Part shown: piece after piece, positions 1 to 14,203 of the stretch
Position numbering within the stretch: the stretch's first letter is position 1
Layout of the letters: the number at the start of each line of letters is the position of its first letter
Origin: Chromobotia macracanthus
Taxonomy: Eukaryota > Chordata > Actinopteri > Cypriniformes > Botiidae
Assembly (NCBI GenBank): GCA_036877525.1
Contig: JAZGTH010000075.1
Location: 2,174,001 to 2,238,000 of the forward strand
DNA: 64,000 nucleotides
Reading direction: 5' to 3'
The notes under the pieces: generated by a model
The model's database searches: none
Seen by the model: the letters and a program-made list of their open reading frames with translations, nothing else
What the model was told of the DNA's origin: nothing
Position numbers and translations under genes: made by a program

Positions 1-39
1 TGAATTCGTAACCTGCAGCACACGGTGAACAAAAGCGTG

Positions 40-125
40 TAAACCAGCGAAACACGCAAACCGGATCATCGAAGTGCAAACCGGATCATCGAAGTGCAAA
101 CCGGATCATCGAAGTGCAAACCGGA
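40..125. repeat. 20-bp tandem repeat, about four copies
   Basis: The unit CAAACCGGATCATCGAAGTG is repeated almost perfectly from about 57 to 125. It sits at the left edge of a much larger satellite block, and a short degenerate GAAGTG run follows at about 236-284. No gene is seen here. Confidence 0.85.
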
Positions 126-344
126 CCAACCTTTTAAAATCCGAAACGTAGTCTCACATTTCTCACATGTGTACCCGCCCGTCAGATATTTATCCTCTGC
201 ACAAACCTTTGAAACCATTTTGTTCCGTCACATCTGAAGAAGTGAAGTGAAGAAGTGAAGTGAAGAAGTGAAGAAGTGAAGTGAAACCGACGCGGTTTTA
301 TTAAAGGGGCGGAGCGCAGGCGATTATTTATCCCGTAACCATAA

Positions 345-3300
345 TTTATCCCGTCTTTAATACACAAAACAACTTCATAAACCATAAAGAGTCAACGTCT
401 TTAATACACAAAACAACTTCATAAACCATAAAGAGTCAACGTGTTTAATACACAAAACAACTTCATAAACCATAAAGAGTCAACGTCTTTAATACACAAA
501 ACAACTTCATAAACCATAAAGAGTCAACGTCTTTAATACACAAAACAACTTCATAAACCATAAAGAGTCAACGTCTTTAATACACAAAACAACTTCATAA
601 ACCATAAAGAGTCAACGTCTTTAATACACAAAACAACTTCATAAACCATAAAGAGTCAACGTCTTTAATACACAAAACAACTTCATAAACCATAAAGAGT
701 CAACGTCTTTAATACACAAAACAACTTCATAAACCATAAAGAGTCAACGTCTTTAATACACAAAACAACTTCATAAACCATAAAGAGTCAACGTCTTTAA
801 TACACAAAACAACTTCATAAACCATAAAGAGTCAACGTCTTTAATACACAAACAACTTCATAAACCATAAAGAGTCGACGTCTTTAATACACAAAAACAA
901 CTTCATAAACCATAAAGAGTCAACGTCTTTAATACACAAAACAACTTCATAAACCATAAAGAGTCAACGTCTTTAATACACAAAACAACTTCATAAACCA
1001 TAAAGAGTCAACGTCTTTAATACACAAAACAACTTCATAAACCATAAAGAGTCAACGTCTTTAATACACAAAACAACTTCATAAACCATAAAGAGTCAAC
1101 GTCTTTAATACACAAAACAACTTCATAAACCATAAAGAGTCAACGTCTTTAATACACAAAACAACTTCATAAACCATAAAGAGTCAACGTCTTTAATACA
1201 CAAAACAACTTCATAAACCATAAAGAGTCAACGTCTTTAATACACAAAACAACTTCATAAACCATAAAGAGTCAACGTCTTTAATACACAAAACAACTTC
1301 ATAAACCATAAAGAGTCAACGTCTTTAATACACAAAACAACTTCATAAACCATAAAGAGTCAACGTCTTTAATACACAAAACAACTTCATAAACCATAAA
1401 GAGTCAACGTCTTTAATACACAAAACAACTTCATAAACCATAAAGAGTCAACGTCTTTAATACACAAAACAACTTCATAAACCATAAAGAGTCAACGTCT
1501 TTAATACACAAAACAACTTCATAAACCATAAAGAGTCAACGTCTTTAATACACAAAACAACTTCATAAACCATAAAGAGTCAACGTCTTTAATACACAAA
1601 ACAACTTCATAAACCATAAAGAGTCAACGTCTTTAATACACAAAACAACTTCATAAACCATAAAGAGTCAACGTCTTTAATACACAAAACAACTTCATAA
1701 ACCATAAAGAGTCAACGTCTTTAATACACAAAACAACTTCATAAACCATAAAATCAATTTAACTCTTTAATACACAAAACAACTTCATAAACCATAAAGA
1801 GTCAACGTCTTTAATACACAAAACAACTTCATAAACCATAAAAGAGTCAACGTCTTTAATACACAAAACAACTTCATAAACCATAAAGAGTCAACGTCTT
1901 TAATACACAAAACAACTTCATAAACCATAAAATCAACGTCTTTTAAAATACACAAAACAACTTCATAAACCATAAAGAGTCAACGTCTTTAATACACAAA
2001 ACAACTTCATAAACCATAAAGAGTCAACGTCTTTAATACACAAAACAACTCATAAACCATAAAAACGTCTTTAATACACAATAAAAGTCAACGTCTTTAA
2101 TACACAAAACAACTTCATAAACCATAAAGAGTCAACGTCTTTAATACACAAAACAACTTCATAAACCATAAAGAGTCAACGTCTTTAATACACAAAACAA
2201 CTTCATAAACCATAAAGAGTCAACGTCTTTAATACACAAAACAACTTCATAAACCATAAAATAATCTTCATAAACCATAAAGAGTCAACGTCTTTAATAC
2301 ACAAAACAACTTCATAAACCATAAAAGAGTCAACGTCTTTAATACACAAAACAACTTCATAAACCATAAAGAGTCAACGTCTTTAATACACAAAACAACT
2401 TCATAAACCATAAAAGAGTCAACGTCTTTAATACACAAAACAACTTCATAAACCATAAAGAGTCAACGTCTTTAATACACAAAACAACTCATAAACCATA
2501 AAGCGTCTTTTAATACACAAAACAACTTCATAAACCATAAAGAGTCAACGTCTTTAATACACAAAACAACTTCATAAACCATAAAGAGTCAACGTCTTTA
2601 ATACACAAAACAACTTCATAAACCATAAAGAGTCAACGTCTTTAATACACAAAACAACTTCATAAACCATAAAGAGTCAACGTCTTTAATACACAAAACA
2701 ACTTCATAAACCATAAAGAGTCAACGTCTTTAATACACAAAACAACTTCATAAACCATAAAGAGTCAACGTCTTTAATACACAAAACAACTTCATAAACC
2801 ATAAAGAGTCAACGTCTTTAATACACAAAACAACTTCATAAACCATAAAGAGTCAACGTCTTTAATACACAAAACAACTTCATAAACCATAAAGAGTCAA
2901 CGTCTTTAATACACAAAACAACTTCATAAACCATAAAGAGTCAACGTCTTTAATACACAAAACAACTTCATAAACCATAAAGAGTCAACGTCTTTAATAC
3001 ACAAAACAACTTCATAAACCATAAAGAGTCAACGCTTTAATACACAAAACAACTTCATAAACCATAAAGAGTCAACGTCTTTAATACACAAAAATACACA
3101 AAACAACTTCATAAACCATAAAGAGTCAACGTCTTTAATACACAAAACAACTTCATAAACCATAAAGAGTCAACGTCTTTAATACACAAAACAACTTCAT
3201 AAACCATAAAGAGTCAACGTCTTTAATACACAAAACAACTTCATAAACCATAAAGAGTCAACGTCTTTAATACACAAAACAACTTCATAAACCATAAAGA

Positions 3301-3998
3301 GTCGACGTCTTTAATACACAAAACAACTTCATAAACCATAAAGAGTCAAAGTGTTTAATACACAAAACAACTTCATAAACCATAAAGAGTCAAAGTGTTT
3401 AATACACAAAACAACTTCATAAACCATAAAGAGTCGACGTCTTTAATACACAAAACAACTTCATAAACCATAAAGAGTCAACGTCTTTAATACACAAAAC
3501 AACTTCATAAATCATAAAGAGTCAACGTCTTTAATACACAAAACAACTTCATAAACCATAAAGAGTCAACGTCTTTAATACACAAAACAACTTCATAAAC
3601 CATAAAGAGTCAACGTCTTTAATACACAAAACAACTTCATAAACCATAAAGAGTCAACGTCTTTAATACACAAAACAACTTCATAAACCATAAAGAGTCA
3701 ACGTCTTTAATACACAAAACAACTTCATAAACCATAAAGAGTCAACGTCTTTAATGCACAAAACAACTTCATAAACCATAAAGAGTCAACGTCTTTAATA
3801 CACAAAACAACTTCATAAACCATAAAGAGTCAACGTCTTTAATACACAAAACAACTTCATAAACCATAAAGAGTCAACGTCTTTAATACACAAAACAACT
3901 TCATAAACCATAAAGAGTCAACGTCTTTAATACACAAAACAACTTCATAAACCATAAAGAGTCAACGTCTTTAATACACAAAACAACTTCATAAACGC
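345..3998. repeat. 44-bp satellite array, about 80 copies
   Basis: A head-to-tail array with a 44-bp period; each unit contains CGTCTTTAATACACAAAAC followed by CTTCATAAACCATAAAGAG. Most units are identical. Variants include single A insertions near 850-900, truncated units near 2,040-2,090 and 2,490-2,510, and GTGTTTAA variants near 3,350 and 3,395. A 44-bp unit is not a multiple of three, so the short minus-strand frames across it change frame from unit to unit and are not genes. Confidence 0.97.
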
Positions 3999-4152
3999 TT
4001 CATAAAGGTCTGCGTTATTATTATGCAGGATTATTATTTTTATTTTGCTGGCTTCTTTGAGTGTTGGATCTGCGGATCTCAAACGTTTTACACCAGTTAC
4101 CACAATAATGGCCAGCATTAACATACAACAGTGTGAAAAACTAATAAAACAA

Positions 4153-5240
4153 GCCTAATAATTCAGCTACAGCAATAACTAAACCTAATAATTCAGCTAC
4201 AATAACTAAACCTAATAATTCAGCTATAGCAATAACTAAACCTAATAATTCAGCTACAATAACTAAACCTAATAATTCAGCTACAATAACTAAACCTAAT
4301 AATTCAGCTATAGCAATAACTAAACCTAATAATTCAGTTACAATAACTAAACCTAATAATTCAGTTACAATAACTAAACCTAATAATTCAGTTACAATAA
4401 CTAAACCTAATAATTCAGCTACAGCAATAACTAAACCTAATAATTCAGCTACAATAACTAAACCTAATAATTCAGCTACAGCAATAACTAAACCTAATAA
4501 TTCAGCTACAGCAATAACTAAACCTAATAATTCAGTTACAATAACTAAACCTAATAATTCAGCTATAGCAATAACTAAACCTAATAATTCAGCTACAATA
4601 ACTAAACCTAATAATTCAGTTACAATAACTAAACCTAATAATTCAGCTACAGCAATAACTAAACCTAATAATTCAGCTACAGCAATAACTAAACCTAATA
4701 ATTCAGTTACAATAACTAAACCTAATAATTCAGCTATAGCAATAACTAAACCTAATAATTCAGCTACAGCAATAACTAAACCTAATAATTCAATTACAAT
4801 AACTAAACCTAATAATTCAGCTACAATAACTAAACCTAATAATTCAGCTACAATAACTAAACCTAATAATTCAGCTATAGCAATAACTAAACCTAATAAT
4901 TCAGCTACAATAACTAAACCTAATAATTCAGCTACAATAACTAAACCTAATAATTCAGCTATAGCAATAACTAAACCTAATAATTCAGCTACAGCAATAA
5001 CTAAACCTAATAATTCAATTACAATAACTAAACCTAATAATTCAGCTACAATAACTAAACCTAATAATTCAGCTATAGCAATAACTAAACCTAATAATTC
5101 AGCTACAGCAATAACTAAACCTAATAATTCAGCTACAGCAATAACTAAACCTAATAATTCAGTTACAATAACTAAACCTAATAATTCAGCTACAGCAATA
5201 ACTAAACCTAATAATTCAGCTACAATAACTAAACCTAATA
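4153..5240. repeat. 27/30-bp satellite array, first block
   Basis: Units built on AACTAAACCTAATAATTCAG end in CTACAAT (27 bp), or in CTACAGCAAT or CTATAGCAAT (30 bp), with GTTACAAT variants. Both unit lengths are multiples of three, so the minus strand stays open for about 390 codons as a repeated hydrophobic ELLGLVI-type peptide. The block is preceded at 4,010-4,152 by a non-repetitive leader containing GTGTTGGATCTGCGGATCTC. This leader plus array is copied again 1,379 bp downstream. Confidence 0.95.
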
Positions 5241-5398
5241 ACGTCTTTAATACACAAAACAACTTCATAAACCATAAAGAGTCAACGTCTTTAATACACA
5301 AAACAACTTCATAAACCATAAAGAGTCAACGTCTTTAATACACAAAACAACTTCATAAACCATAAAAGTCAACGTCTTTAATACACAAAACAACTCAT
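5241..5398. repeat. Interposed 44-bp satellite units
   Basis: Three to four units of the 44-bp satellite interrupt the 27/30-bp array. They mark the junction of the two higher-order copies, which suggests that leader, array and some 44-bp units were duplicated together. Confidence 0.9.
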
Positions 5399-7133
5399 AC
5401 TAACTAGGATTATTATTATTATTTTGCAGGCTTCTTTGAGTGTTGGATCTGCGGATCTCAAACGTTTTACACCAGTTACCACAATAATGGCCAGCATTAA
5501 CATACAACAGTGTGAAAAACTAATAAAACAAGCCTAATAATTCAGCTACAGCAATAACTAAACCTAATAATTCAGCTACAATAACTAAACCTAATAATTC
5601 AGCTATAGCAATAACTAAACCTAATAATTCAGCTACAATAACTAAACCTAATAATTCAGCTACAATAACTAAACCTAATAATTCAGCTATAGCAATAACT
5701 AAACCTAATAATTCAGTTACAATAACTAAACCTAATAATTCAGTTACAATAACTAAACCTAATAATTCAGCTACAATAACTAAACCTAATAATTCAGCTA
5801 CAGCAATAACTAAACCTAATAATTCAGTTACAATAACTAAACCTAATAATTCAGCTACAGCAATAACTAAACCTAATAATTCAGCTACAGCAATAACTAA
5901 ACCTAATAATTCAGTTACAATAACTAAACCTAATAATTCAGCTATAGCAATAACTAAACCTAATAATTCAGCTACAATAACTAAACCTAATAATTCAGTT
6001 ACAATAACTAAACCTAATAATTCAGCTACAGCAATAACTAAACCTAATAATTCAGCTACAGCAATAACTAAACCTAATAATTCAGTTACAATAACTAAAC
6101 CTAATAATTCAGCTATAGCAATAACTAAACCTAATAATTCAGCTACAGCAATAACTAAACCTAATAATTCAATTACAATAACTAAACCTAATAATTCAGC
6201 TACAATAACTAAACCTAATAATTCAGCTACAATAACTAAACCTAATAATTCAGCTATAGCAATAACTAAACCTAATAATTCAGCTACAATAACTAAACCT
6301 AATAATTCAGCTACAATAACTAAACCTAATAATTCAGCTATAGCAATAACTAAACCTAATAATTCAGCTACAGCAATAACTAAACCTAATAATTCAATTA
6401 CAATAACTAAACCTAATAATTCAGCTACAATAACTAAACCTAATAATTCAGCTATAGCAATAACTAAACCTAATAATTCAGCTACAGCAATAACTAAACC
6501 TAATAATTCAGCTACAGCAATAACTAAACCTAATAATTCAGTTACAATAACTAAACCTAATAATTCAGCTACAGCAATAACTAAACCTAATAATTCAGCT
6601 ACAATAACTAAACCTAATAATTCAGTTACAATAACTAAACCTAATAATTCAGCTACAGCAATAACTAAACCTAATAATTCAGTTACAATAACTAAACCTA
6701 ATAATTCAGTTACAATAACTAAACCTAATAATTCAGTTACAATAACTAAACCTAATAATTCAGCTACAATAACTAAACCTAATAATTCAGCTACAGCAAT
6801 AACTAAACCTAATAATTCAGCTATAGCAATAACTAAACCTAATAATTCAGCTACAGCAATAACTAAACCTAATAATTCAGCTACAGCAATAACTAAACCT
6901 AATAATTCAGCTACAATAACTAAACCTAATAATTCAGCTACAATAACTAAACCTAATAATTCAGTTACAATAACTAAACCTAATAATTCAGCTACAGCAA
7001 TAACTAAACCTAATAATTCAGCTACAGCAATAACTAAACCTAATAATTCAGCTACAATAACTAAACCTAATAATTCAGCTACAGCAATAACTAAACCTAA
7101 TAATTCAGCTACAATAACTAAACCTAATAATTC
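5389..7133. repeat. 27/30-bp satellite, second block with its leader
   Basis: The leader seen at 4,010-4,152 recurs at 5,405-5,531 at a constant offset of 1,379 bp. It is followed by the same order of CTACAAT, CTATAGCAAT and GTTACAAT unit variants as the first block. The second block then runs on for a further 500-odd bp of new units. The matching variant order shows block duplication rather than independent expansion. Confidence 0.93.
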
Positions 7134-7887
7134 GAGAGATCATCTGAATAAAATTCAATGAATTTACACACTCAACCCCTCCCACAACAGGCGCTTTAAC
7201 TCCCAAATTATTAATAACTCCCATATTATTCCCACAGTCACATGACATCAACATGAATATCTTAAAGTGTTTTATCATTCATATTTAATTCTGTGATTCC
7301 TCTACGTACCACCAGAGGGAGCCAGCATCACACCCAGAGAATCAGACATTTAAAGACTTTATGAACATGGGTCATTTCTGGAGGTTTCTGGTTATCATAA
7401 CCACACTAACCTGCCTTTAACTAACAGATGTAGCTGCACAGGTGACAGCAGACACAGCAGATGTGTTATAATGGAGAAAGTTATAATAAGTATAACACTG
7501 TATAATAATTTCATTTAAATTATTCATGTATTCAAATGTAATAATGTCGATTATCATTTGACATTTAACTTGATTTGATCAGAAATCTTGTGCCAAGCAA
7601 AGACTCCCCCAAAACACAAAAAAAAAAAAAAAAAATTCCCTTTTTTTTTTAAAACCCCTTTTTTTGGGGGGCAAAAAAAAAAAAGTTTTTTTTTTTTTTT
7701 TTTTATTTAAAAAAAAAAAAAAAATACCCCCACACTTAAGCCTAATGAAATGGGGTAACAGGGGAGTGGGAATCTCACGGAAAGTTACATTTTGATCCTT
7801 TCTGAGCGATGACATGCGCACTGCTTGCAATACAGATTTCATTTGATACAATAAAATCACTAAGAAACTCGTTTAAATTATAATGCT
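7134..7887. other. Non-coding spacer with an artefact-like homopolymer tract
   Basis: No exon is seen between the satellite block and the 3' end of zbtb32. Positions about 7,616-7,725 are an abrupt mosaic of long A, T, G and C homopolymers, unlike any known repeat. It looks like poor sequence or a collapsed assembly. The minus-strand open frame through it (7,579-7,860) is a lysine/phenylalanine homopolymer translation and is not a gene. Confidence 0.7.
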
Positions 7888-7893
7888 TTTATT
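7888..7893 (-). terminator. Candidate poly(A) signal for zbtb32
   Basis: AATAAA on the minus strand lies about 270 bp beyond the zbtb32 stop codon and would give a short 3' UTR. This is positional inference; other hexamers are possible. Confidence 0.5.
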
Positions 7894-8159
7894 AAAGAAT
7901 ATATACACTATGTAAATGTCCATGCATAGTGAGTGCTCGTATAAATGGTGCAAATTTAACCAGCTCAATAAATAAACTATTGTCTATTTAACTGCAATAG
8001 TATGTCAGAAAGTTTCAAGCATGGATGATTAGGCTACCAGCTAGTCATTACACATTTTGTATATATCTGAACAGATTTTATACACATTTTAACAGAATTA
8101 TAAAAGTTTCTACACATCACAAACTCCAGCATCCCTCCACAGACAGCTGGGGTCGGAGG

Positions 8160-10738
8160 TCAGGTGTGGCAATTATACAGATATGTGTTGCTCAGGCTCC
8201 AGTCTGGAGGGAAATCCTGGCTGGGATGGTCCTTCACATGCTTCTGCATGGCTGCCAGGCTGCTGCAGAACTCCAGACACAGGGTGCACTGGTAGGGTGT
8301 AGCGCCGCCGTGCGTTCGCAGGTGCTTAATCATGGCCGAGTAGTCGCGTGATCGCTGGCCACACAGTCGACACTCAAACGGTTTCTCGCCTGTACGATTA
8401 AGAATGGAGACATAAATGTTTTATTATTAATATTATCTTGACGTTCATTGTTTTAGCTTATTTTAATGCTGGTTTTGTCTTTTTCTAAATAATTTTAAGC
8501 ATGTTGAGGCCCCTTGGAAGTTTGTTGATGCCCACTGGTTGAGGAACACTGCTGTAAATGACCAGGTATCAGAATCAGGTATTTCAGAGAACCAAGTGAA
8601 CACATTTCACATTAAAGATGTGACTTCATCTCAATATGTGGATGAAACACAACATGCCAGAACAGTTTTTCTGAACGTGTGGAAGTCTCTCTTTTCACCA
8701 CAGTGATTGTATCATTATTTAATCGTGTAAGCTGTACCTGTGTGAACCCGGTGGTGTGTGTCCAGCTGGTGTTTAAGACTAAATCTTTTGCTACATTGTT
8801 TACACTGGTATGGCTTCTCTCCTCCGAGACCCTTCCGGAGCGAATGCAGAGATCTCTTATCCCTTCCTCCTCGTCCACAAAACTTACACCTGAAGGTCAT
8901 CTCACCCAAACCTGCCAGAAAAACAATGAACACAGAAGGGGAAAGTGTGCTAAACTGTGCCACAAGATTTAATGTTTCACAATGCAATTAGTGCGCAACT
9001 TTTTTCTAGTCTGAACAATAAGTGCTCAAAAAAGTTCAGCAGCAACACTTCTAATAAACCTGTGATAGAAATAAAGACCTACAGGCTAAAACTCTCTGCA
9101 CTTTGTGAAGATCACATCGTCTCAGGTCAAAGGTACTTGGGGAGTGCAGGATATTTTTAATCTGTTGGTGGTCACATCTTACATGCCTCATATGTTGAAA
9201 TGGGTTTAAATTTATCCAGGTGTTGTTTAATGTGCTGCTGATGATTGCTCCATTCTGCTTCAACACCACTAAACCACAATTCAAAAAAGTGTTAAATAAT
9301 CATTAGCTAAAGCTAGTTGTGTTCACAGAAATTAAAAATAATGCACAATACCTAAAAACTCACAGTGGGGGCCAAAAGTTGGAGCGCACAAGTGAAAATG
9401 TTTCTACACACAGAAGGTATTTGCAACAGAAATGACTGTCAGTTGGGTGATATAAATATTAGCTTGGTATAAGAGGTCCTAACTGCACTTTAATAGTGAG
9501 AAATAAAACACAGCAATTGACCAATCCGCATCCAGAACTGGACCTTTACATACATCAAAATAAAAAACCGCAGTTTGTTGGACATTGTGAATTTCTAATA
9601 TGAAGAAACAACTGAGAATTGTGTACAAAATGTCATGATGGAAAATGCACATGGCCAGACAACATTTTTAGCTGGATGTTGAGAGATTTTGTTGTTCAAC
9701 TTTTTATTTTTTGTCAGTGTTTTTTCCAGAAAATTCTATTTTCTGCCGTTTAGTTTGTTAAATAATCCGATGTTCAAATAAATAAAGTCATCTTGTGTTT
9801 ATTTTTTTCATAAGTACAAGATATGAAACAATGGATCAAAAGGTCAAAAAATATAATGACAGCTAAGCGTTTGGCAGTGTGCAGCCGAGGGGCCCAATTT
9901 CAGATCAACACATCCTGTGGCATCTCTGTCTCTGTCTCTCACTCTCTCTGATGTGTGGCCTAGTTTCTAGCTCTCGCTGTCCATACGCACAAATACACCA
10001 CATCCTCCCGTGTGCAGCTCAAAAAGTGGAAAAAAATGCTCAGTTGACACGTTCTGTCCTTATATTCACCAAAATTCATTCGTGACAATCACATGGACAC
10101 ACACAAATTTGTGAGTGTGCTGAAACAAAAGCTAACACACACAACCACATACAAGCACAGCAGACAATGTGTGCAAAAGTATGTACAAATATACACCCAC
10201 ACATTCCCACATACCGCACACACACGCACACGCACACACACACACACACACACACAGGCTGCAACGCAGTAACATGTTGCTGCAGAAACACGTGCTTTAC
10301 TGCAGTTTTTTTGTTTTTAACACTCAAGAATGTGTCTGACAGTTCAAAAATCGGACGATCCAAGGTGTCAGATGGATTTGTCGTACAGAAGGAAAATCTC
10401 ATAACCACCTAGAAGATTAAGACACGTGTAGCTGTCATGAAATGCTAAGCATGTCCTTGTGTCACCTAAAACTATGTTAAATAATGTTTGTTTAATTCTT
10501 GTATAACTATTATTTTTCAATAAATGTGAGACATTGCATGGAATATGTTTTTTTTGTTTAAAAGCCATTTGTTGCAAAAGTGATTAAAATGCTGAATATT
10601 TACAACAAACTTCCCCTTATAAATGTATGCTTTTGTCAAGTATCAAAATATATGCATGATAACACATTGTTATGAGACGTTCTCTCAGTGAGAATATGTA
10701 ACAATTGATTTAATGTCACTCTCAACTTAAAATGATGT

Positions 10739-10772
<34 letters not shown>

Positions 10773-13700
10773 AGAAGTCAACACTTCTCTTCTGGTACTG
10801 TATACAAACCACCATGAAGCAGAGAGTCAAGCAACCGCAGGACAGCTCTCAAAGCCACAGTTTTCTTTCACACATCACAACTCCATTTAAACAGGTTAGA
10901 GGTCATGATTTCTGCTCTCCTTCATTTCCCAGAGAATATATGAAATGAACTGGGTTAAAGAATCACCTCTGCATGTGTTTACTGCTTTAGTTATTAGTAC
11001 TGTTATGATTTATACAGCATCAATGCAGTACAGTACAGTATTCTGTTATCTACTGCATTAGACATCATCAGCCTTTATTTCATAAACGACAGCACAGGCA
11101 CAATTTTGAGCACAAGTACAATGAAGTTTACGTTATAAGCCGAACTACACCTGTGGTTATTCTGCCAAACTAGTCAGAATAGTTTAAAGTAACTGTAAAA
11201 CTGGTTAACGCCAAAGCATCATTTGTTTGCAGGCACCACTCAATTTAATATTTTATTTCTATTCCTTATATCTGATATCTAAGCAATATATAGTGATGTG
11301 AGCGTATAAATATGCTTTAGGCCACTGTAGAAATCTATACTGCTAAATTATAACTGCTCACTGTTTAACAAAAATAAAAAAAGTTTAAAATCTATCTATT
11401 ATTCTTTATGCTGCCTCTGAAATGCTTTTATTAGATACATTTGCATTTTAAAAAATGCTGTCTGTGTCTACTGTCTATAATCTTTCTTTCTAAAACTATC
11501 GACGGAAGGGAGACAAGAAACATCTTGACAGGAACTCGTTGTAGAATTTGGAGCATCCATTCCTCTGCTCATGAAAATGCGCATGAGATGCATCCATTCC
11601 TCTGCTCATGAGAATGCGCATGAGATGCATCTATTCTTCTGCTCATGAGAATGTGCATGAGATGCATCCAAGCATGCATGTTTGTGTTTAAACATTTGTG
11701 CAGATGTGTGCATGTATGCATGTATGTGCATGCAGGCGACATGTTACCTGCAGGTGATGACCCAGTCAGCGGCCTCCAGGGGTTTTCCAGAGCTGAATTA
11801 CTGCAGTATCTGCAACACATCTCCTGCTCCTCTCGTACCTTCAGCTTCCTGTGGAACATGTCGTCATGTTAATTCTTATTCAAAGGTGTCCATATTTCCT
11901 GTACATAACTAAAACAGGCTATTACTTTGAAATGAGTCAGTGAGTGTTTGACAGGTGTTAATTGAGCCAGTTGTTTGATCTGGTCAGCTCACACCTTCAG
12001 CTTGGTCACACCTTTGGTGCTGCATTTACACACGTTTTGAAGTTCTGCTGAAATTTGACAAACCACAGATCATTCTGACCAGCAGGTGAAGGTCAGTGAG
12101 AAACACACTCTCACACACACAGACTTCCTGTTTTGCTTTGGTAAGGTTCAAAAACCAACTCTTTATTAAAACTGACACTGCATGCAAGATTGTGCCAAAG
12201 AGATTTTGAAATCATTAGTTTGTGTGAAACGTAAATATACATTTCTAAAATTATGACTATGTACATGCACGCAGATCTACAAACGTAGATATGCATGTAC
12301 TACAAACGTAGATAGGCATATATATACTGTACATACACACACATATACATAGACACGTATACATGCGCACACACACACACACACACACACGCTCAGTCAT
12401 ATGCAAACTGCACACACACACAATAACACTTACATCAGCTCCTCTTGTCTGAAACAGAACCAAAACCAGCAGGAACAGACGATTTGTGCTCAAGCAGCAG
12501 GAAACAAAGCAAGCAGATGATGGTTTCCTCTGCCAGAACACAACCTGCAGTGCATCTGCAGTTTGAAGGACAGAAGATCTGATGGCGTGTGCTATCCAAA
12601 CATTCATCTCTAAAAAGAACAGCACCCTGCTCACCAAACCATGCTCATCAAAGTCTAGTGTGCCCCAATGCCTTTACACAGAGAACATTCATAGATATCT
12701 GATCATGTTGCATGTCACACGTACAGTATTGTGTTAACCGTGAAATGTGATATTTTCTCATCTCAGCTCATGTGGGTGTTTCATACTGTTTGTCTGCATG
12801 CATCTGCTGATAAAGGTACATTTGCTCTCAGTTGCTTCAGTTTAGAATATATTGAGTGAAAGTAAACACAGATCTCTGTTTGTAGCACCTGTGTGTGTGT
12901 GGAACAGCTTTTGCCTAAAACTAAGACAGAAATAGAATATTCTTCTGTGAAGGAGGACGACTGACTTTCAGGTTTGCTGTTTGTTAAGTTGGGGATAATT
13001 TGGGGGCTTCCCTTAAGTTTCGAACCAGAGAGTAAAGCGTTGTGTTCCTTAACACTCCAGTATTTGCTGCGCATACTTACTCACAGAACTATTTAAAGTA
13101 CTCAAAATTTCAGATCCATTTGAGCTTGTACAGAAGACATTGTGTGAATCTGTTATAACTGTTATCTATGTATCTAACACATCTCTGATGAAAGGTCTTG
13201 CACTTTTAATCAACAGAAACCCAGAAGTGTGCATTTGTTCCCTTCATTTTGATGGAGCCTGTTGAAAGGTAGTTGGTGTAGGTGGAGCAGGGGCTGCCTG
13301 GAGAAAATGTGTCTGATGGAAAGTATAGAGTGAAAAGAGCATCACCTCACACACACACGCACACAGATAGCCAATAAAACAAAAGCACCATATACAAGTA
13401 GAACACACATCTTTGCATTTGTTATACATTTTATTTTACACTAAAATAGTGTTTTTAATTGTTTTTTAATCTCTTTTTTGACTGGGTTTATTTGCAGTTG
13501 CAGAATGAATATTATCTTAAGTCACACGGTCTCATTATCTGAACTTTATACCGTCATGGCCAAAGGTTCTAATGTGAAAGCAAACTATTCAATATAAAAT
13601 AAAGAAAATGTACATAATAGTAAACTTCATTCATAATTTAGGTTTTCTTGCACCATCAGAAATATTTAATAACTGAGAGCAAGTTAACTTATCCAAAAGC

Positions 13701-14159
13701 ACAGTTGGGTTGAAAACAGCAAAACGTTAGCGAGGTTAGATTTTGGGTGTGCACTTCTGGTTATATCTGTATGCGATTGGTGAAAAACTAGTTTACCAGG
13801 CTAATGGTGTTGGCAGAGTATAATGTGATTTCCTGTTTAAAATAACGTTTTACGTTTAACTTTTTTTTTTACCATGCTGACCATGCAATACAAACAGCCC
13901 GATGACTCCGGTTTTGAGCCAGAATGCATCTTACTATATCTTATATTCATTGATAATATACAAATGTTCCTAAACATTATTGCCATAATTTCCAACTATT
14001 AAATTATTTATTTATATATTATTATGTTATTAAATTAGGAAATCCAGTAATTGCACTTTTGGCTTCCTGCTAAAGATCTTTGTCGTTTAAAGCTTAAAGT
14101 TCATGACAAAAATAATGTTCTTTAGTAATTAAATGTTAGTACTATATAACCATATATAA

Positions 14160-14203
<44 letters not shown>

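Noticed and set aside
1785..2456. Repeated short minus frames beginning MVYEVVLCI
   Set aside because: They are the 44-bp satellite translated; the unit length shifts frame every copy.
1..3998. CRISPR-like array
   Set aside because: Units are contiguous and near-identical with no unique spacers, and the DNA is vertebrate; this is a satellite.
4141..5319. 392-aa minus-strand open frame
   Set aside because: It is the direct translation of the 27/30-bp satellite plus a 44-bp unit; no promoter, splice or protein context supports a gene.
10076..10412. Open frames on both strands near 10.1-10.4 kb
   Set aside because: They run through a CA microsatellite, giving CVCVCV or THTHTH translations, and have no domain.
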